A stretch of DNA of 38,505 nt from Verrucomicrobiota bacterium (GCA_009908325.1 JAAAPI010000286.1:1-38505); one strand, 5' to 3'; shown: positions 10,710-17,938, counted from the stretch's first letter. The notes: generated from the letters alone by a model not told the origin. Made by a program: numbers and translations.

Positions 10710-10957
10710 ATGCTTCGATGACCAAAGAAGCGACCAACACCATTATTCGCATGGCCTGGTGCGACCGGACCAGTTTCGAAACCATTGAGGAAAAGACCGG
10801 CCTGTCGGAAGCCGAGGTCATTAAGGTCATGCGGGCCGAGCTCAAGCGCAAGAGCTTCAACAACTGGCGAGCTCGGGTCAGCGGGCGCAGCACCAAGCAT
10901 CGCAAGCGCTTTCGCATCGGGCGCAAACAGCTCAAACAAAGCCCACCGGCTCCGTGA
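10706..10957 (+). CDS. TIGR03643-type small protein
   Basis: An 83-residue basic protein with MAWCDRTSFETIEEKTGLSE and a Lys/Arg-rich tail (WRARVSGRSTKHRKRF). The first part reads like a helix-turn-helix with acidic recognition helix; it matches my memory of the TIGR03643 family, often found beside cryptochrome-like genes. Start ATG overlaps the previous stop by 4 bp (ATGA), and its own stop overlaps the next start. Function unknown; nucleic-acid binding is inference from charge and the helix-turn-helix look. Confidence 0.8.
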   Translation: MNASMTKEATNTIIRMAWCDRTSFETIEEKTGLSEAEVIKVMRAELKRKSFNNWRARVSGRSTKHRKRFRIGRKQLKQSPPAP

Positions 10958-11493
10958 AACGCTACACCGCTTCAATTGACCCGGCGCTCCCGATCCTGGC
11001 CATCGATCTTGGTTATAGCGCGAAGATGCCCTCCTGCGGCTTCACGCATAGCGGGACGAAGACGCTCCGATCGCTCCGTTTCGGGGATGTGATCGGCGAG
11101 ACCTGCGCACTTTTAAAAAAGAAGGGCCCACACCTCCTCATCCTCGAAGCCGTGCTCTCGACCTACCACGGCCCCGACGGCAACCCCGACATACGCGGCG
11201 ATTTCGAAAAAGGCCGCGGCTGGTATTACGGGCCGGGCGTGTCCACCTACGCGGCCGCGATTCGCTTTCTCGCAGTCCTCGATGCCGAACTTCCCCCGAA
11301 GATTGCCCCCATCCCCCTCGTCGAGGGCTTTCTCAGTTTCAAGAAGACCCGTAGTCAACACAGCGAGGACGCCCGCCGTTTACTCAGCGAATTCCAGACC
11401 GCAGAACGCTTTCATCCCCGCGCCAGCAGCGAGGCGATCAGCCCTCAAATCGAGGGATTGCCCGTAATTTTGCGCTACAACGCGCCGAAATAA
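10954..11493 (+). CDS. Hypothetical protein, probable RNase H-like fold
   Basis: A 179-residue protein with GTG start overlapping the previous stop. LAIDLGYSAKMPSCGF near 16, LLILEAVLS near 64 and HSEDARRLLSEF near 128 give an Asp...Glu...Asp spacing like RuvC/YqgF or DUF429 proteins, which act on nucleic acids. I do not recognise a named family. It closes the operon with the photolyase-like gene. The C-terminal codons overlap one of two 17-bp direct repeats that bracket the MITE-like element downstream. Confidence 0.6.
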   Translation: MKRYTASIDPALPILAIDLGYSAKMPSCGFTHSGTKTLRSLRFGDVIGETCALLKKKGPHLLILEAVLSTYHGPDGNPDIRGDFEKGRGWYYGPGVSTYAAAIRFLAVLDAELPPKIAPIPLVEGFLSFKKTRSQHSEDARRLLSEFQTAERFHPRASSEAISPQIEGLPVILRYNAPK

Positions 11494-11498
11494 GGCAG

Positions 11499-11617
11499 GT
11501 GTTATTTTAAGAGTGGTGAAAAGTTAAATCGCCGGTGTTAACCTAGCTTGTTCCGCACCTAAAGGAGCGGACTTACGTAAGCAGCTTCCTTTAGGTAGCT
11601 GCCCCATTTCTTATTTT
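11499..11617 (+). mobile_element. 119-bp MITE-like element, copy 1
   Basis: A noncoding element flanked by 17-bp perfect direct repeats (11482-11498 and 11618-11634, GCGCCGAAATAAGGCAG). The core 11544-11605 matches 38347-38408 in reverse orientation over 62 bp with two differences. The core forms two hairpins: TCCGC/GCGGA at 11552-11571 and GCAGCT/AGCTGC at 11581-11602. Their 10-nt loops (ACCTAAAGGA and TCCTTTAGGT) are exact complements. The left flank also aligns to the other copy. Ends are imperfect inverted repeats. Confidence 0.7.
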
Positions 11618-11741
11618 GCGCCGAAATAAGGCAGTTTTCTGAATTTAATTAGCGACAAAGCCAGAAACCTTGAATAGAACTACCAACTGCAACGGGTCAC
11701 AAACGGTGAACCGTGCAAATAAATAAAGACAGACAAGTAAT

Positions 11742-11945
11742 ATGAGTACAGGTACAGTAAAATGGTTCGACGCCGAAAAAGGCTATGGTTTCATCACTCC
11801 AGAAGACGGCGGCAAGGATCTATTCGTTCACCACTCCGAAATTCAAATGGACGGCTACGCCACCCTTGAAGACGGACAAAACGTTTCCTTCGAAGTAGGC
11901 AGCGGCCCCAAGGGCCCCTGCGCAACTCAGGTTTCCGCTAGCTAA
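11742..11945 (+). CDS. Cold-shock domain protein
   Basis: A 67-residue single-domain cold-shock protein that binds single-stranded RNA or DNA. RNP1 is KGYGFIT and RNP2 is LFVHHS, both standard. The gene stands alone; the region between the MITE-like element (ends 11617) and the start is about 120 bp and should hold the promoter and a leader with the small palindrome ACGGTGAACCGT. No strong Shine-Dalgarno is visible, as is common for this kind of genome. It is followed by a clear terminator. Confidence 0.95.
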   Translation: MSTGTVKWFDAEKGYGFITPEDGGKDLFVHHSEIQMDGYATLEDGQNVSFEVGSGPKGPCATQVSAS

Positions 11946-11973
11946 AGCAGCCCCCTGGTTAAACACTTTCACG

Positions 11974-12003
11974 CGCGCTCCAGCAATGGAGCGCGTTTTT
12001 TTT
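11974..12003 (+). terminator. Intrinsic terminator of the cold-shock gene
   Basis: Nine-bp perfect stem CGCGCTCCA / TGGAGCGCG with a 4-nt loop GCAA, followed by eight T residues (11996-12003). It lies 29 bp after the stop codon. Confidence 0.9.
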
Positions 12004-12007
12004 GGTT

Positions 12008-12046
12008 TGGAAAGGACGTATGCTGGAAACTGCACCGAGGGTTCGA
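12008..12046 (+). pseudogene. tRNA-Ser partial duplicate
   Basis: Thirty-nine bp matching the intact tRNA-Ser at 12147-12185 with two mismatches: anticodon-loop 3' side, variable arm and the first half of the T arm. It stops before the acceptor stem, so it cannot be a functional tRNA. It may be a relic of an earlier insertion or tandem duplication at this tRNA gene. Confidence 0.75.
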
Positions 12047-12113
12047 GCACAAGAATCTCAAAATTATAGATTGACCCAATGCTGGAGCATTCATTGTCTC
12101 ACCGGGACCCGAT

Positions 12114-12203
<90 letters not shown>

Positions 12204-12522
12204 CTTGCTGACTGTGGGAATACGAACTTTATCGGCCAAAAGTAGGGCCTATTGGCTGAATGCAGCTTTCAGGAGGCTCTAAATGAGTCAAATCCGCCTC
12301 AAAAAGTTCGTATGACTCAGGTGGTCTCGAGTCCCCGGGTAGGGATTCGAACTGCGTCAGATCGGGTCTACCGCAGCTTTTTCAGTCAGCAATACCGAGC
12401 CTCTCCTTACCGCTTCAATATAACTGCCAGCCATACAGACATCAGAGTAATGATGAGGGCCATCATTCCGAGACATATTCTGGCACCTCTGGAGCCCCAA
12501 TAATGGTATGGCAATTCAAGTA
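12204..12522. other. Intergenic stretch after tRNA-Ser
   Basis: No convincing gene. It holds an 11-bp perfect inverted repeat (ATACGAACTTT at 12220-12230 and its complement at 12303-12313) and, on the minus strand near 12330-12352, a tRNA T-arm-like piece (GTTCGAATCCCTAC). An 83-codon frame on the plus strand (12252-12503) spans this tRNA-like debris and looks non-coding. Confidence 0.5.
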
Positions 12523-12738
12523 TTATAAATACGATTGCAGCATGGCCGGTCCATTGCCGCCAGAGTAGGTTGTCAAAAAAGTTTCTTTTGCGAACGGCAA
12601 TACTAGTATCGCTAGTGCAATCGCAATTTCAGTTTTCTTTAATAGCGGCCCAGAGATTAATATTCCGACGAGAATAAATACGAGGCCGACACCACTATAG
12701 GCGCTGACTTTTTTATACTCTTTGATTTCTATTTTCAT
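12523..12738 (-). CDS. Small hypothetical membrane protein
   Basis: A 71-residue frame starting MKIEIKEYKKVSAYSG, with two hydrophobic segments (GLVFILVGILISGPLL and IAIALAILVLPFA) that could span the membrane. An upstream start at 12852 exists but the added residues look random. No ribosome binding site is evident. I do not recognise a family. It lies in debris near the IS66 element, so it may be a remnant. Confidence 0.35.
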   Translation of the reverse strand: MKIEIKEYKKVSAYSGVGLVFILVGILISGPLLKKTEIAIALAILVLPFAKETFLTTYSGGNGPAMLQSYL

Positions 12739-12770
12739 CAAACTTCGAGCTGTGGCGCGGCTTACTGCCA

Positions 12771-12906
12771 CTAGCGCTGCTTTAATTTTAAGATAAGGTA
12801 AGCAAAGCTGCATACGCCAACAAGAATAAGTAATCCGCCAACACATAACCACTTATCATCTGTGCCTTGGCTGAGCACAAGAATCCCGATCAGCGGTGCG
12901 AAGAGC
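12771..12906 (-). pseudogene. Membrane-protein C-terminal fragment cut by the IS66 element
   Basis: In the minus-strand frame ending at 12771 the sequence reads LFAPLIGILVLSQGTDDKW, then a hydrophobic helix GGLLILVGVCSFAYLIL and a basic end KLKQR. The frame has no start of its own and runs into the left end of the IS element at 12907. It looks like the tail of a membrane protein truncated by that insertion or by a later rearrangement. Confidence 0.45.
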
Positions 12907-12964
12907 GTAAGCGTTCTTTTTCCGCATCTTAACGCCACCGGACCTTTGCTCTATTCTGTCGGGC

Positions 12965-13303
12965 ATGGAATACGAAACCAGTAAAGTGAAGCAAAAGCGG
13001 CGCAGCCGTGAAGAGATTGAAGAACACCTGAAGGCGTTTAAGCGTTCGGGTTTAACGCAGCAGGCATTTTGCCGTGAGCGGGGACTGAGCGTAGCGACGT
13101 TTTCGAACTGGCGGCGTAAGGCCGAAGCAAGCGGGGAGGCATCGGAAGCGTCATTCCGCCCGGTAAGATTACATGCAAGTCATGCTTCCAGTGGGCCAGT
13201 CGTGCGACTTCCTGACGGGACGGAATTATTTTTCCCGCAGTGCGCACGCGCCAGCGATATTGCCTCAGTGGTCTTCGCACTCAGAGGAGTTGGCTCATGC
13301 TGA
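12965..13303 (+). CDS. tnpA: IS66 accessory protein TnpA
   Basis: A 112-residue protein with the helix-turn-helix block HLKAFKRSGLTQQAFCRERG followed by LSVATFSNWRRK, typical of IS66 ORF1, which is needed for transposition together with TnpB and TnpC. ATG at 12965, 58 bp inside the left end. Its stop overlaps the tnpB start. Confidence 0.9.
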   Translation: MEYETSKVKQKRRSREEIEEHLKAFKRSGLTQQAFCRERGLSVATFSNWRRKAEASGEASEASFRPVRLHASHASSGPVVRLPDGTELFFPQCARASDIASVVFALRGVGSC

Positions 13304-13635
13304 ACCCCGGACCGGCCACGAAGATTTATCTGGCCACGGGTGTTACCGATATGCGCAAGAGCTTCAACGGTCTTTATGCGCTGGTATCCGGCACACTTGA
13401 AGCAGATCCACTCAGCGGTCATCTGTTCGTTTTTTGCAACCGGCGACGCGACCGGATTAAGATCCTCTGTTTTGACGGGAGTGGGTTGTGGGTTTGTGCC
13501 AAGCGACTTGAAAAAGGAACGTTTGCCTGGCCCGGCCCCGGAAAGGGAGCTGTGGAACTGACTCAAAACCAGCTCAATTTGCTGCTGGGTGGAATTGACC
13601 TGCGGCAGACCCGAACGCGCCGCTGGCTACGGTAA
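13297..13635 (+). CDS. tnpB: IS66 accessory protein TnpB
   Basis: A 112-residue IS66 ORF2 protein: KIYLATGVTDMRKSFNGL, FVFCNRRRDRIKIL and a C-terminal LLLGGIDLRQTR block are all family hallmarks. ATG at 13297 overlaps the tnpA stop and is preceded by AGGAG about 9 bp upstream, which favours it over an in-frame start at 13240. Coupled translation with tnpA is likely. Confidence 0.9.
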   Translation: MLNPGPATKIYLATGVTDMRKSFNGLYALVSGTLEADPLSGHLFVFCNRRRDRIKILCFDGSGLWVCAKRLEKGTFAWPGPGKGAVELTQNQLNLLLGGIDLRQTRTRRWLR

Positions 13636-13698
13636 AAAAAACAGGAAAAAGTGCATTTTTTACTTGAAGTATCCGCTATATGGATACTTTATAAAAGC

Positions 13699-15177
13699 AT
13701 GCCACCTGAAGCCATTGCTATTATCGAAGAACTCCAGTCGGAGAACAAACGACTTGGGCTTCGCGTGAAGGCATTGGAAAAAGAACTCTACGGCAGTCGT
13801 TCAGATCGGCGTCCACCTGTGGACGAGAACCAGACTACTTTCAGCGAGATTGACGGAGTGTCGGAGCCGGAGCCTGCCCCGGCTTGCTCCAAATCCTCTT
13901 CCCGGCGCAAGGAGCGCAAAGGGGTGAAGAAAGGCCCCAAGCCGATCAATCCGGATCTTCCCCGGGTGGAGGAACGTATTGCCGATCCCGATCTGAAGGA
14001 GTTGATCTGCCCGGTCACAGGGCTGCCGATGAAGCCGGTCTTCGAGGAAAAGGTCGAAGTGCTCGCCCGTAAACCAGCCGAGTATTGGGTGCGGGTGATC
14101 GTGCGGCAGGTTTTCGCCTCGCCGGAAGGCGACGCGATGGCTTACAGCCCCTGGCCTGCGGACGTGATGCCCCGCAGCCGGATTGACGCCAGCGTGGTCG
14201 GCTCGATCCTCTGCGCACGCTTTGCCGATCACCAGCCCTACAACCGCCAAAGCGATCAATTGGCCCGCCACGGCGTGAAATTAAACCGGGGAACGATCGG
14301 TTCGCTTGTGCGGCTGGCCGAAGAAAAGCTCGATAGTATTTACCAAGCCGTTGTTAAGCAAACACTTGCCTGCGGCTATTTGATGATGGACCCGACTCCG
14401 GTGCGGCTGAAAACAGACCAGAAGCCAGGCTCGACAAAGCAAGCCTCCCTCTGGACTTACCGGGCACTGGATGGACCGGTCTTTTTCGAGTTCGCAGAAG
14501 GTAAACATGGCACGACCCCGGAAAAAACACTCAAACACTATACAGGTATACTGCAAACCGACGGAGCGAGCAACTTCGGCGACGTTCCCTCGCGCACAGA
14601 TATCACACACATGAACTGCTGGGCACATGTGCGGCGCTACTTCGTCAAAGCAGAGGAGGCTGGCGAGAAGCAGGCCGCCGATTACCTCGCGGTCATCGAC
14701 CGGCTGTTTCGCCGCGAACGCATCGCCCGGCGCTTCCGGCTCAATCCGGTAAGTCTGTTGGAACTACGCCGCCGCTTCAGTTTGCCAGCGGTCGATGCCC
14801 TGTTTGCAAAAGCCCTTGCCTACGCGCAAAGTGAGCGGATGCTCAAGACACCCCTGCCCAAAGCAATCAACTACATGCTCGCCCGGACCGGAGAGCTGCG
14901 CGAGTGCTTTTTGCACGCTCCATCCCGCATCGACAACAACCTGGCGGAGAACGCTCTGCGCCCAATCAAGCTCGGTGCCAAGAACTGGCTATTTATTGGG
15001 CATGAAAATGCCGGACCACGCGCAGCAAAAATGTTCACTCTGGCGGAGAACTGCCGCATGCTCGGCATCAATCCCGAGGAATACTTTATTGATGTCCTCT
15101 CCCGCGTCGACGACCACTTGGCATCGCGTATCGACGAATTGACGCCACACGGCTGGCTAAAGTCAAAGAACGGCTGA
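13699..15177 (+). CDS. tnpC: IS66 transposase TnpC
   Basis: The 492-residue transposase. Residues 1-40 form a leucine-rich coiled coil (IAIIEELQSENKRLGLRVKA), then a basic low-complexity linker, a zinc-ribbon-like block (LICPVTGLPMKPV, with only part of the cysteines), and a DDE catalytic domain with MMDPTPVRL, LQTDGASNFGD, MNCWAHVRRYF and NNLAENALRPIKLG. The C-terminal IS66 tail NCRMLGINPEEYF is present. ATG at 13699 gives the usual MPPEAIAII start; a GTG at 13651 is in frame but less likely. Confidence 0.9.
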   Translation: MPPEAIAIIEELQSENKRLGLRVKALEKELYGSRSDRRPPVDENQTTFSEIDGVSEPEPAPACSKSSSRRKERKGVKKGPKPINPDLPRVEERIADPDLKELICPVTGLPMKPVFEEKVEVLARKPAEYWVRVIVRQVFASPEGDAMAYSPWPADVMPRSRIDASVVGSILCARFADHQPYNRQSDQLARHGVKLNRGTIGSLVRLAEEKLDSIYQAVVKQTLACGYLMMDPTPVRLKTDQKPGSTKQASLWTYRALDGPVFFEFAEGKHGTTPEKTLKHYTGILQTDGASNFGDVPSRTDITHMNCWAHVRRYFVKAEEAGEKQAADYLAVIDRLFRRERIARRFRLNPVSLLELRRRFSLPAVDALFAKALAYAQSERMLKTPLPKAINYMLARTGELRECFLHAPSRIDNNLAENALRPIKLGAKNWLFIGHENAGPRAAKMFTLAENCRMLGINPEEYFIDVLSRVDDHLASRIDELTPHGWLKSKNG

Positions 15178-15351
15178 GCCCCAAGGCTCAACCGCAGCAT
15201 CGCAGATCTGATGCCTGATCGCTATATGCGGGAAAAGAACGCTTACATATCAGTGAGTTTTCTTCGGTCGTAGTTGTCATAGCCCACCAGACTACGACGT
15301 TTACGATCAACTCCGGGAGTCAAATACGAAGGCACCTCGCATGACGCTTAC

Positions 15352-15387
15352 ACCCGTTCGGGCGTTCTGACCCGTTCGGGCGTTCTT
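15352..15387. repeat. Two-copy 18-bp tandem repeat
   Basis: ACCCGTTCGGGCGTTCT followed by G or T, twice in tandem, between the IS66 right end and the next gene. Each unit contains a CGTTCGGGCG inverted core. The surrounding 15247-15404 has no gene I can support. Confidence 0.7.
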
Positions 15388-15404
15388 ACGAAAAATGCGA
15401 TAGA

Positions 15405-15845
15405 TCAAGCCCTATCAGACGGTGCTTTGCGTGACGCTTGCTCCCCTTCTGCTCTTGGCGGCACATAAAAGCAAGGGCGCTTAGGTAAATCTTCGGTCGG
15501 AATTCCCGACTCGTCAAAGAACCGCTTGCTTTCAAATCGCTTACAATAAACAGCTAGTTCCAGCAGCTCATCTGCAGATCGCCCTTCTATAGTTTTAATG
15601 AAAGCTACTGGCAGATTAAACTCAGCCTTAGGGTTGTTGAAATTAATACCATAATGGTTGAATATTGAAACACTGTAAGTTCTTAACTTAGATTTTTTAT
15701 CCGACGGCAGGTTACTTGATTCTACATATTCATAATAGGACATCAAAAAACTGCTTCCATCGGAATAATCAAATCTGTCATCCACCAGAGCAAATAGGTG
15801 AGAAGATAAAAACATCAAAGAAATGAACCAAATTATCGTCTTCAT
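15405..15845 (-). CDS. Secreted hypothetical protein, candidate partner of the Rhs tip
   Basis: A 146-residue protein with an N-terminal signal peptide: MKTIIWFISLMFLSSHLFA then VDDRFDY, with likely cleavage after LFA. The mature part is mixed helix with a Cys pair (AVYCKRFE and RPCFYVPP) and an odd basic tail (GEQASRKAPSDRA) that may derive from a repeat running past the original stop. Seven bp separate it from the upstream Rhs tip gene on the same strand, where immunity genes usually lie. A signal peptide would suit a periplasm-acting toxin. Family not recognised. Base composition is AT-rich against the surroundings. Confidence 0.6.
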   Translation of the reverse strand: MKTIIWFISLMFLSSHLFALVDDRFDYSDGSSFLMSYYEYVESSNLPSDKKSKLRTYSVSIFNHYGINFNNPKAEFNLPVAFIKTIEGRSADELLELAVYCKRFESKRFFDESGIPTEDLPKRPCFYVPPRAEGEQASRKAPSDRA

Positions 15846-15852
15846 AGCATTA

Positions 15853-16731
15853 TTATTCTATACAACAGTCATTCTCTTTAAGAAACCAATAAGCCCTAAC
15901 GGCGTCACGCACTGATTTATCGTGACCGTGGACTGCATTATTATAACGATTTGTCCACTCTAGATCGTAACCTAAAGCTTTAGTCTCAACATGATCTCTG
16001 TAGATCGCGAGGGCGTCCTGAATTGCCAACTCGAACAAAAGTCCGCCCACATTAGCGCCCTTAACAAAAACTCCTCCACCCGCTTCCTTTGCCTTTCTCT
16101 TTAAAAGATCAAGAGCCCCAGTCGAAGCAAGTTCGAATGCAAGATCATAACTTGTTCTATCCTCAACCAACCTCTCAGCCTTATTCACATCAAGCGCTAT
16201 CTCAAAACTCAAATCGGCATATTTTGGAAGCTTAAGTAATCCCAACCCCTCGATTACATTTTTCGTAATTACACGTGCAGACTCACGAGATGCAATGACG
16301 CCATACTCTCCTGGTGAACCTGTAATACTATTGTAGATAGGCTGAAGCACAGCCAATTGGATCTCAAGGCTATCAATCCGTTTAAGCGCATCCTGATATG
16401 CCTTTCGCCAGCCATTACAACCACCTCCAAATTGCTCAACTCCATAAGTAAATGCTGATAGTCCTAACACATCCCAATAATTCACCGCATCATTTCCGAT
16501 AAACCCATACAGATTCAATCCACCCTGCTCCCCAATCGGATCCTTTGATGGCCAAACAGGGCGACCCGACGCGATTATCGTAAGCGTAGGCCGATTTTCC
16601 CCGATGCGGTTGCGGGTTACAGGCCGATTTCCCCCGGCGCGATCACCCACCCCGCCAAAAAAATTCCCGACGCGGTTTTTTGGACCGAGGGCGGGTTTTC
16701 CCGGGATAAAGTTTTCGTTCAGGGCGACCAT
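15853..16731 (-). CDS. Orphan Rhs C-terminal tip with variable domain
   Basis: Residues ~58-90 hold the Rhs repeat-associated core signature: DPIGEQGGLNLYGFIGND followed by VNYWDVLGL, the conserved boundary at which Rhs proteins switch to a variable toxin domain. The remaining ~200 residues (from SAFTYG) are a mainly helical domain I do not recognise. All the YD repeats that normally precede the core are missing; the first ~55 residues come instead from a 33-bp periodic repeat. It may be a displaced Rhs tip cassette used as recombination donor, a pseudogene, or a stand-alone protein. The downstream gene may be its immunity partner. Confidence 0.65.
   Translation of the reverse strand: MVALNENFIPGKPALGPKNRVGNFFGGVGDRAGGNRPVTRNRIGENRPTLTIIASGRPVWPSKDPIGEQGGLNLYGFIGNDAVNYWDVLGLSAFTYGVEQFGGGCNGWRKAYQDALKRIDSLEIQLAVLQPIYNSITGSPGEYGVIASRESARVITKNVIEGLGLLKLPKYADLSFEIALDVNKAERLVEDRTSYDLAFELASTGALDLLKRKAKEAGGGVFVKGANVGGLLFELAIQDALAIYRDHVETKALGYDLEWTNRYNNAVHGHDKSVRDAVRAYWFLKENDCCIE
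16565..16731. repeat. Degenerate ~33-bp periodic repeat
   Basis: The motif CCCGAYGCG recurs at about 16565, 16600, 16633, 16666 and (decayed) 16700, giving a 33-35 bp period. On the minus strand it encodes an 11-residue periodic pattern with N-R-V/A/I-G (KNRVG, GDRAG, RNRIG) at the start of the Rhs tip gene. Confidence 0.55.
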
Positions 16732-16795
16732 GGATTAGCAGCTAAAGATAAATCCGGCGCACTTCCCTGCAAGATTTAATGAGCTTCGAAGCGGA

Positions 16796-17086
16796 TCAAA
16801 ACTTCGGATCTCTGCGTGAGCCATGACGCAAATGAAGGATCTCAATCGCACCGCCGTATTCCTGGTAAAAGATGCGATAGCCTCGATGAAGCAATTCACG
16901 AACTGGGCCGTCCTCGGTTTCCTGGAACACGCGGCAGGACTGCGGAAAACTTCCAAGATGACGCGTGCTCTTAAACAACTCCATCCCGAAGGAAACAGCC
17001 GCCGATGGGTTGTCCTCTGCGATGTAATTGCGGATCTGCCGCAAGTCCTCGATCGCCGGATCGGTCCAGATTACTTTGAGTTCCAT
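16796..17086 (-). CDS. ParE/RelE-superfamily toxin
   Basis: A 96-residue ParE-type toxin: [20 protein letters not shown], then FKSTRHLGSFPQSCRV, and the C-terminal RELLHRGYRIFYQ with IEILHLRHGSRR. ParE toxins inhibit DNA gyrase, RelE cleaves mRNA; the layout here is closer to ParE. Its ATG at 17086 overlaps the end of the antitoxin gene by 16 bp, the usual antitoxin-first order. Confidence 0.85.
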   Translation of the reverse strand: MELKVIWTDPAIEDLRQIRNYIAEDNPSAAVSFGMELFKSTRHLGSFPQSCRVFQETEDGPVRELLHRGYRIFYQEYGGAIEILHLRHGSRRDPKF

Positions 17087-17298
17087 GAGCCAAACAGCTG
17101 CTCGACTTCCTCCTGAGTCTTGGTGCGGCCTTCGCGTGCGGCTTGTTGGCCTTCCTTGATTGATTCAAGGATTTCAAGCTCTTCACGGATATCGTGAAGG
17201 CTCGCCGTATCCGGCAAGGCTCCCAAGGTGCTCAAAGCTAGCTGTTTGTCATTCACGCGCTCAATATCGCTCGTTTTCATAAAAAGTGCAACCTTCAT
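17071..17298 (-). CDS. Antitoxin of the ParE-type module
   Basis: A 75-residue protein with a C-terminal [20 protein letters not shown] and [12 protein letters not shown] region typical of RelB/ParD-like antitoxins that wrap the toxin. The DNA-binding N-terminus is not recognised. The start may be 17298 (overlapping the recombinase stop as ATGA) or the next ATG at 17280, which has AAGG about 10 bp upstream. It normally represses its own promoter; here the upstream region is occupied by recombinase remnants. Confidence 0.75.
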   Translation of the reverse strand: MKVALFMKTSDIERVNDKQLALSTLGALPDTASLHDIREELEILESIKEGQQAAREGRTKTQEEVEQLFGSWNSK

Positions 17299-17805
17299 TC
17301 TTTGGGTTTGGCCTTTTCGACAGGCTCAAGACGGGCCGGGTGCGTCCGCTCGTGGACTTCGATCAGCTGCATGATGCTCACATCGGTGTAAATCTGGGTC
17401 GTCTCAAGCTTGGCGTGGCCGAGCAGTTGCTGGATAAAGCGCGTATCCGCGCCGCCTTCCAGCAACTGCGTGGCGCAGCTGTGCCGGAAGAGGTGGCAGC
17501 TGCCTTTCCTTCCGATTTCGGCCGTCTTGATGTATTTGGATACCTTGCGGCTCAACACGTCGGGATAAAAGGGCTCGCCGTAGCTGGTCAAAAACAGGGC
17601 CGTTTCGTTGGGGCTGACCACCAGCAAGGGGCGCAGTAGCGTTCCAGCCATTGCAGGGCGCGGGAGCCGACCGGGACCACCCAGTCTTTGCGGCCTTTGC
17701 CCTGGCGCACCTGCGCGGTGCCCCGCTCCTGGTTGACCGCCGTCAGTTCGAGGCTGGTCAACTCGCTGCGCCGCATCCCATTGCCCCTGCGGACTTGTCC
17801 CGTCG
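17295..17805 (-). pseudogene. XerC/D-type tyrosine recombinase remnant, frameshifted
   Basis: The C-terminal catalytic domain in two frames. One frame near 17588-17790 reads [12 protein letters not shown] (first catalytic Arg) to LQWLERYC; the other (to 17295) reads [13 protein letters not shown], the HxxR block [13 protein letters not shown] and [15 protein letters not shown] with the Tyr nucleophile. The shift lies near 17635. The N-terminal core-binding domain is absent, so it cannot be a normal integrase. Its stop overlaps the antitoxin start. Confidence 0.8.
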
Positions 17806-17809
17806 TCGC

Positions 17810-17925
17810 TCACTTGGTGAGCGAAGACGGATGCGTCTTTTCGTGGACTTCGCCCAAGTGGTGGATGCTCACCTCCGTGTAGATTTCGGTGGTGTCGAGC
17901 CAGGCGTGTGCGGGACGGGAGCAGG
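17810..17925 (-). pseudogene. Second tyrosine recombinase C-terminal remnant
   Basis: The minus strand encodes [15 protein letters not shown] followed by [17 protein letters not shown] and a stop at 17810-17812. This is a diverged second copy of the last ~35 residues of the neighbouring recombinase ([12 protein letters not shown]... [11 protein letters not shown]). Two related integrase genes were evidently joined by deletion, leaving tail of one upstream of the body of the other. Confidence 0.75.
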
Positions 17926-17938
17926 GGTCTGTTTCGTC

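Larger units (their letters stand above)
12907..15246 (+). mobile_element. IS66-family insertion sequence
   Basis: A 2,340-bp element with 21-bp terminal inverted repeats (12907-12927 and 15226-15246, beginning GTAAGCGTTCTTTT, 20 of 21 matching) and the three genes tnpA, tnpB, tnpC in order. All three frames are open, so it looks intact. The 8 bp outside each end (CGAAGAGC left, ATATCAGT right) do not match, although IS66 elements normally duplicate 8 bp of target. Confidence 0.9.

Noticed and set aside
12330-12352. A minus-strand tRNA near the tRNA-Ser gene
   Set aside because: Only a T-arm-like segment is present; no acceptor, D arm or anticodon arm can be built around it.
12252-12503. 83-codon plus-strand frame after tRNA-Ser
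   Set aside because: It spans tRNA-like debris and an inverted repeat, and the product resembles nothing.
15352-15387. Possible CRISPR or direct-repeat array
   Set aside because: Only two adjacent 18-bp units with no spacer.
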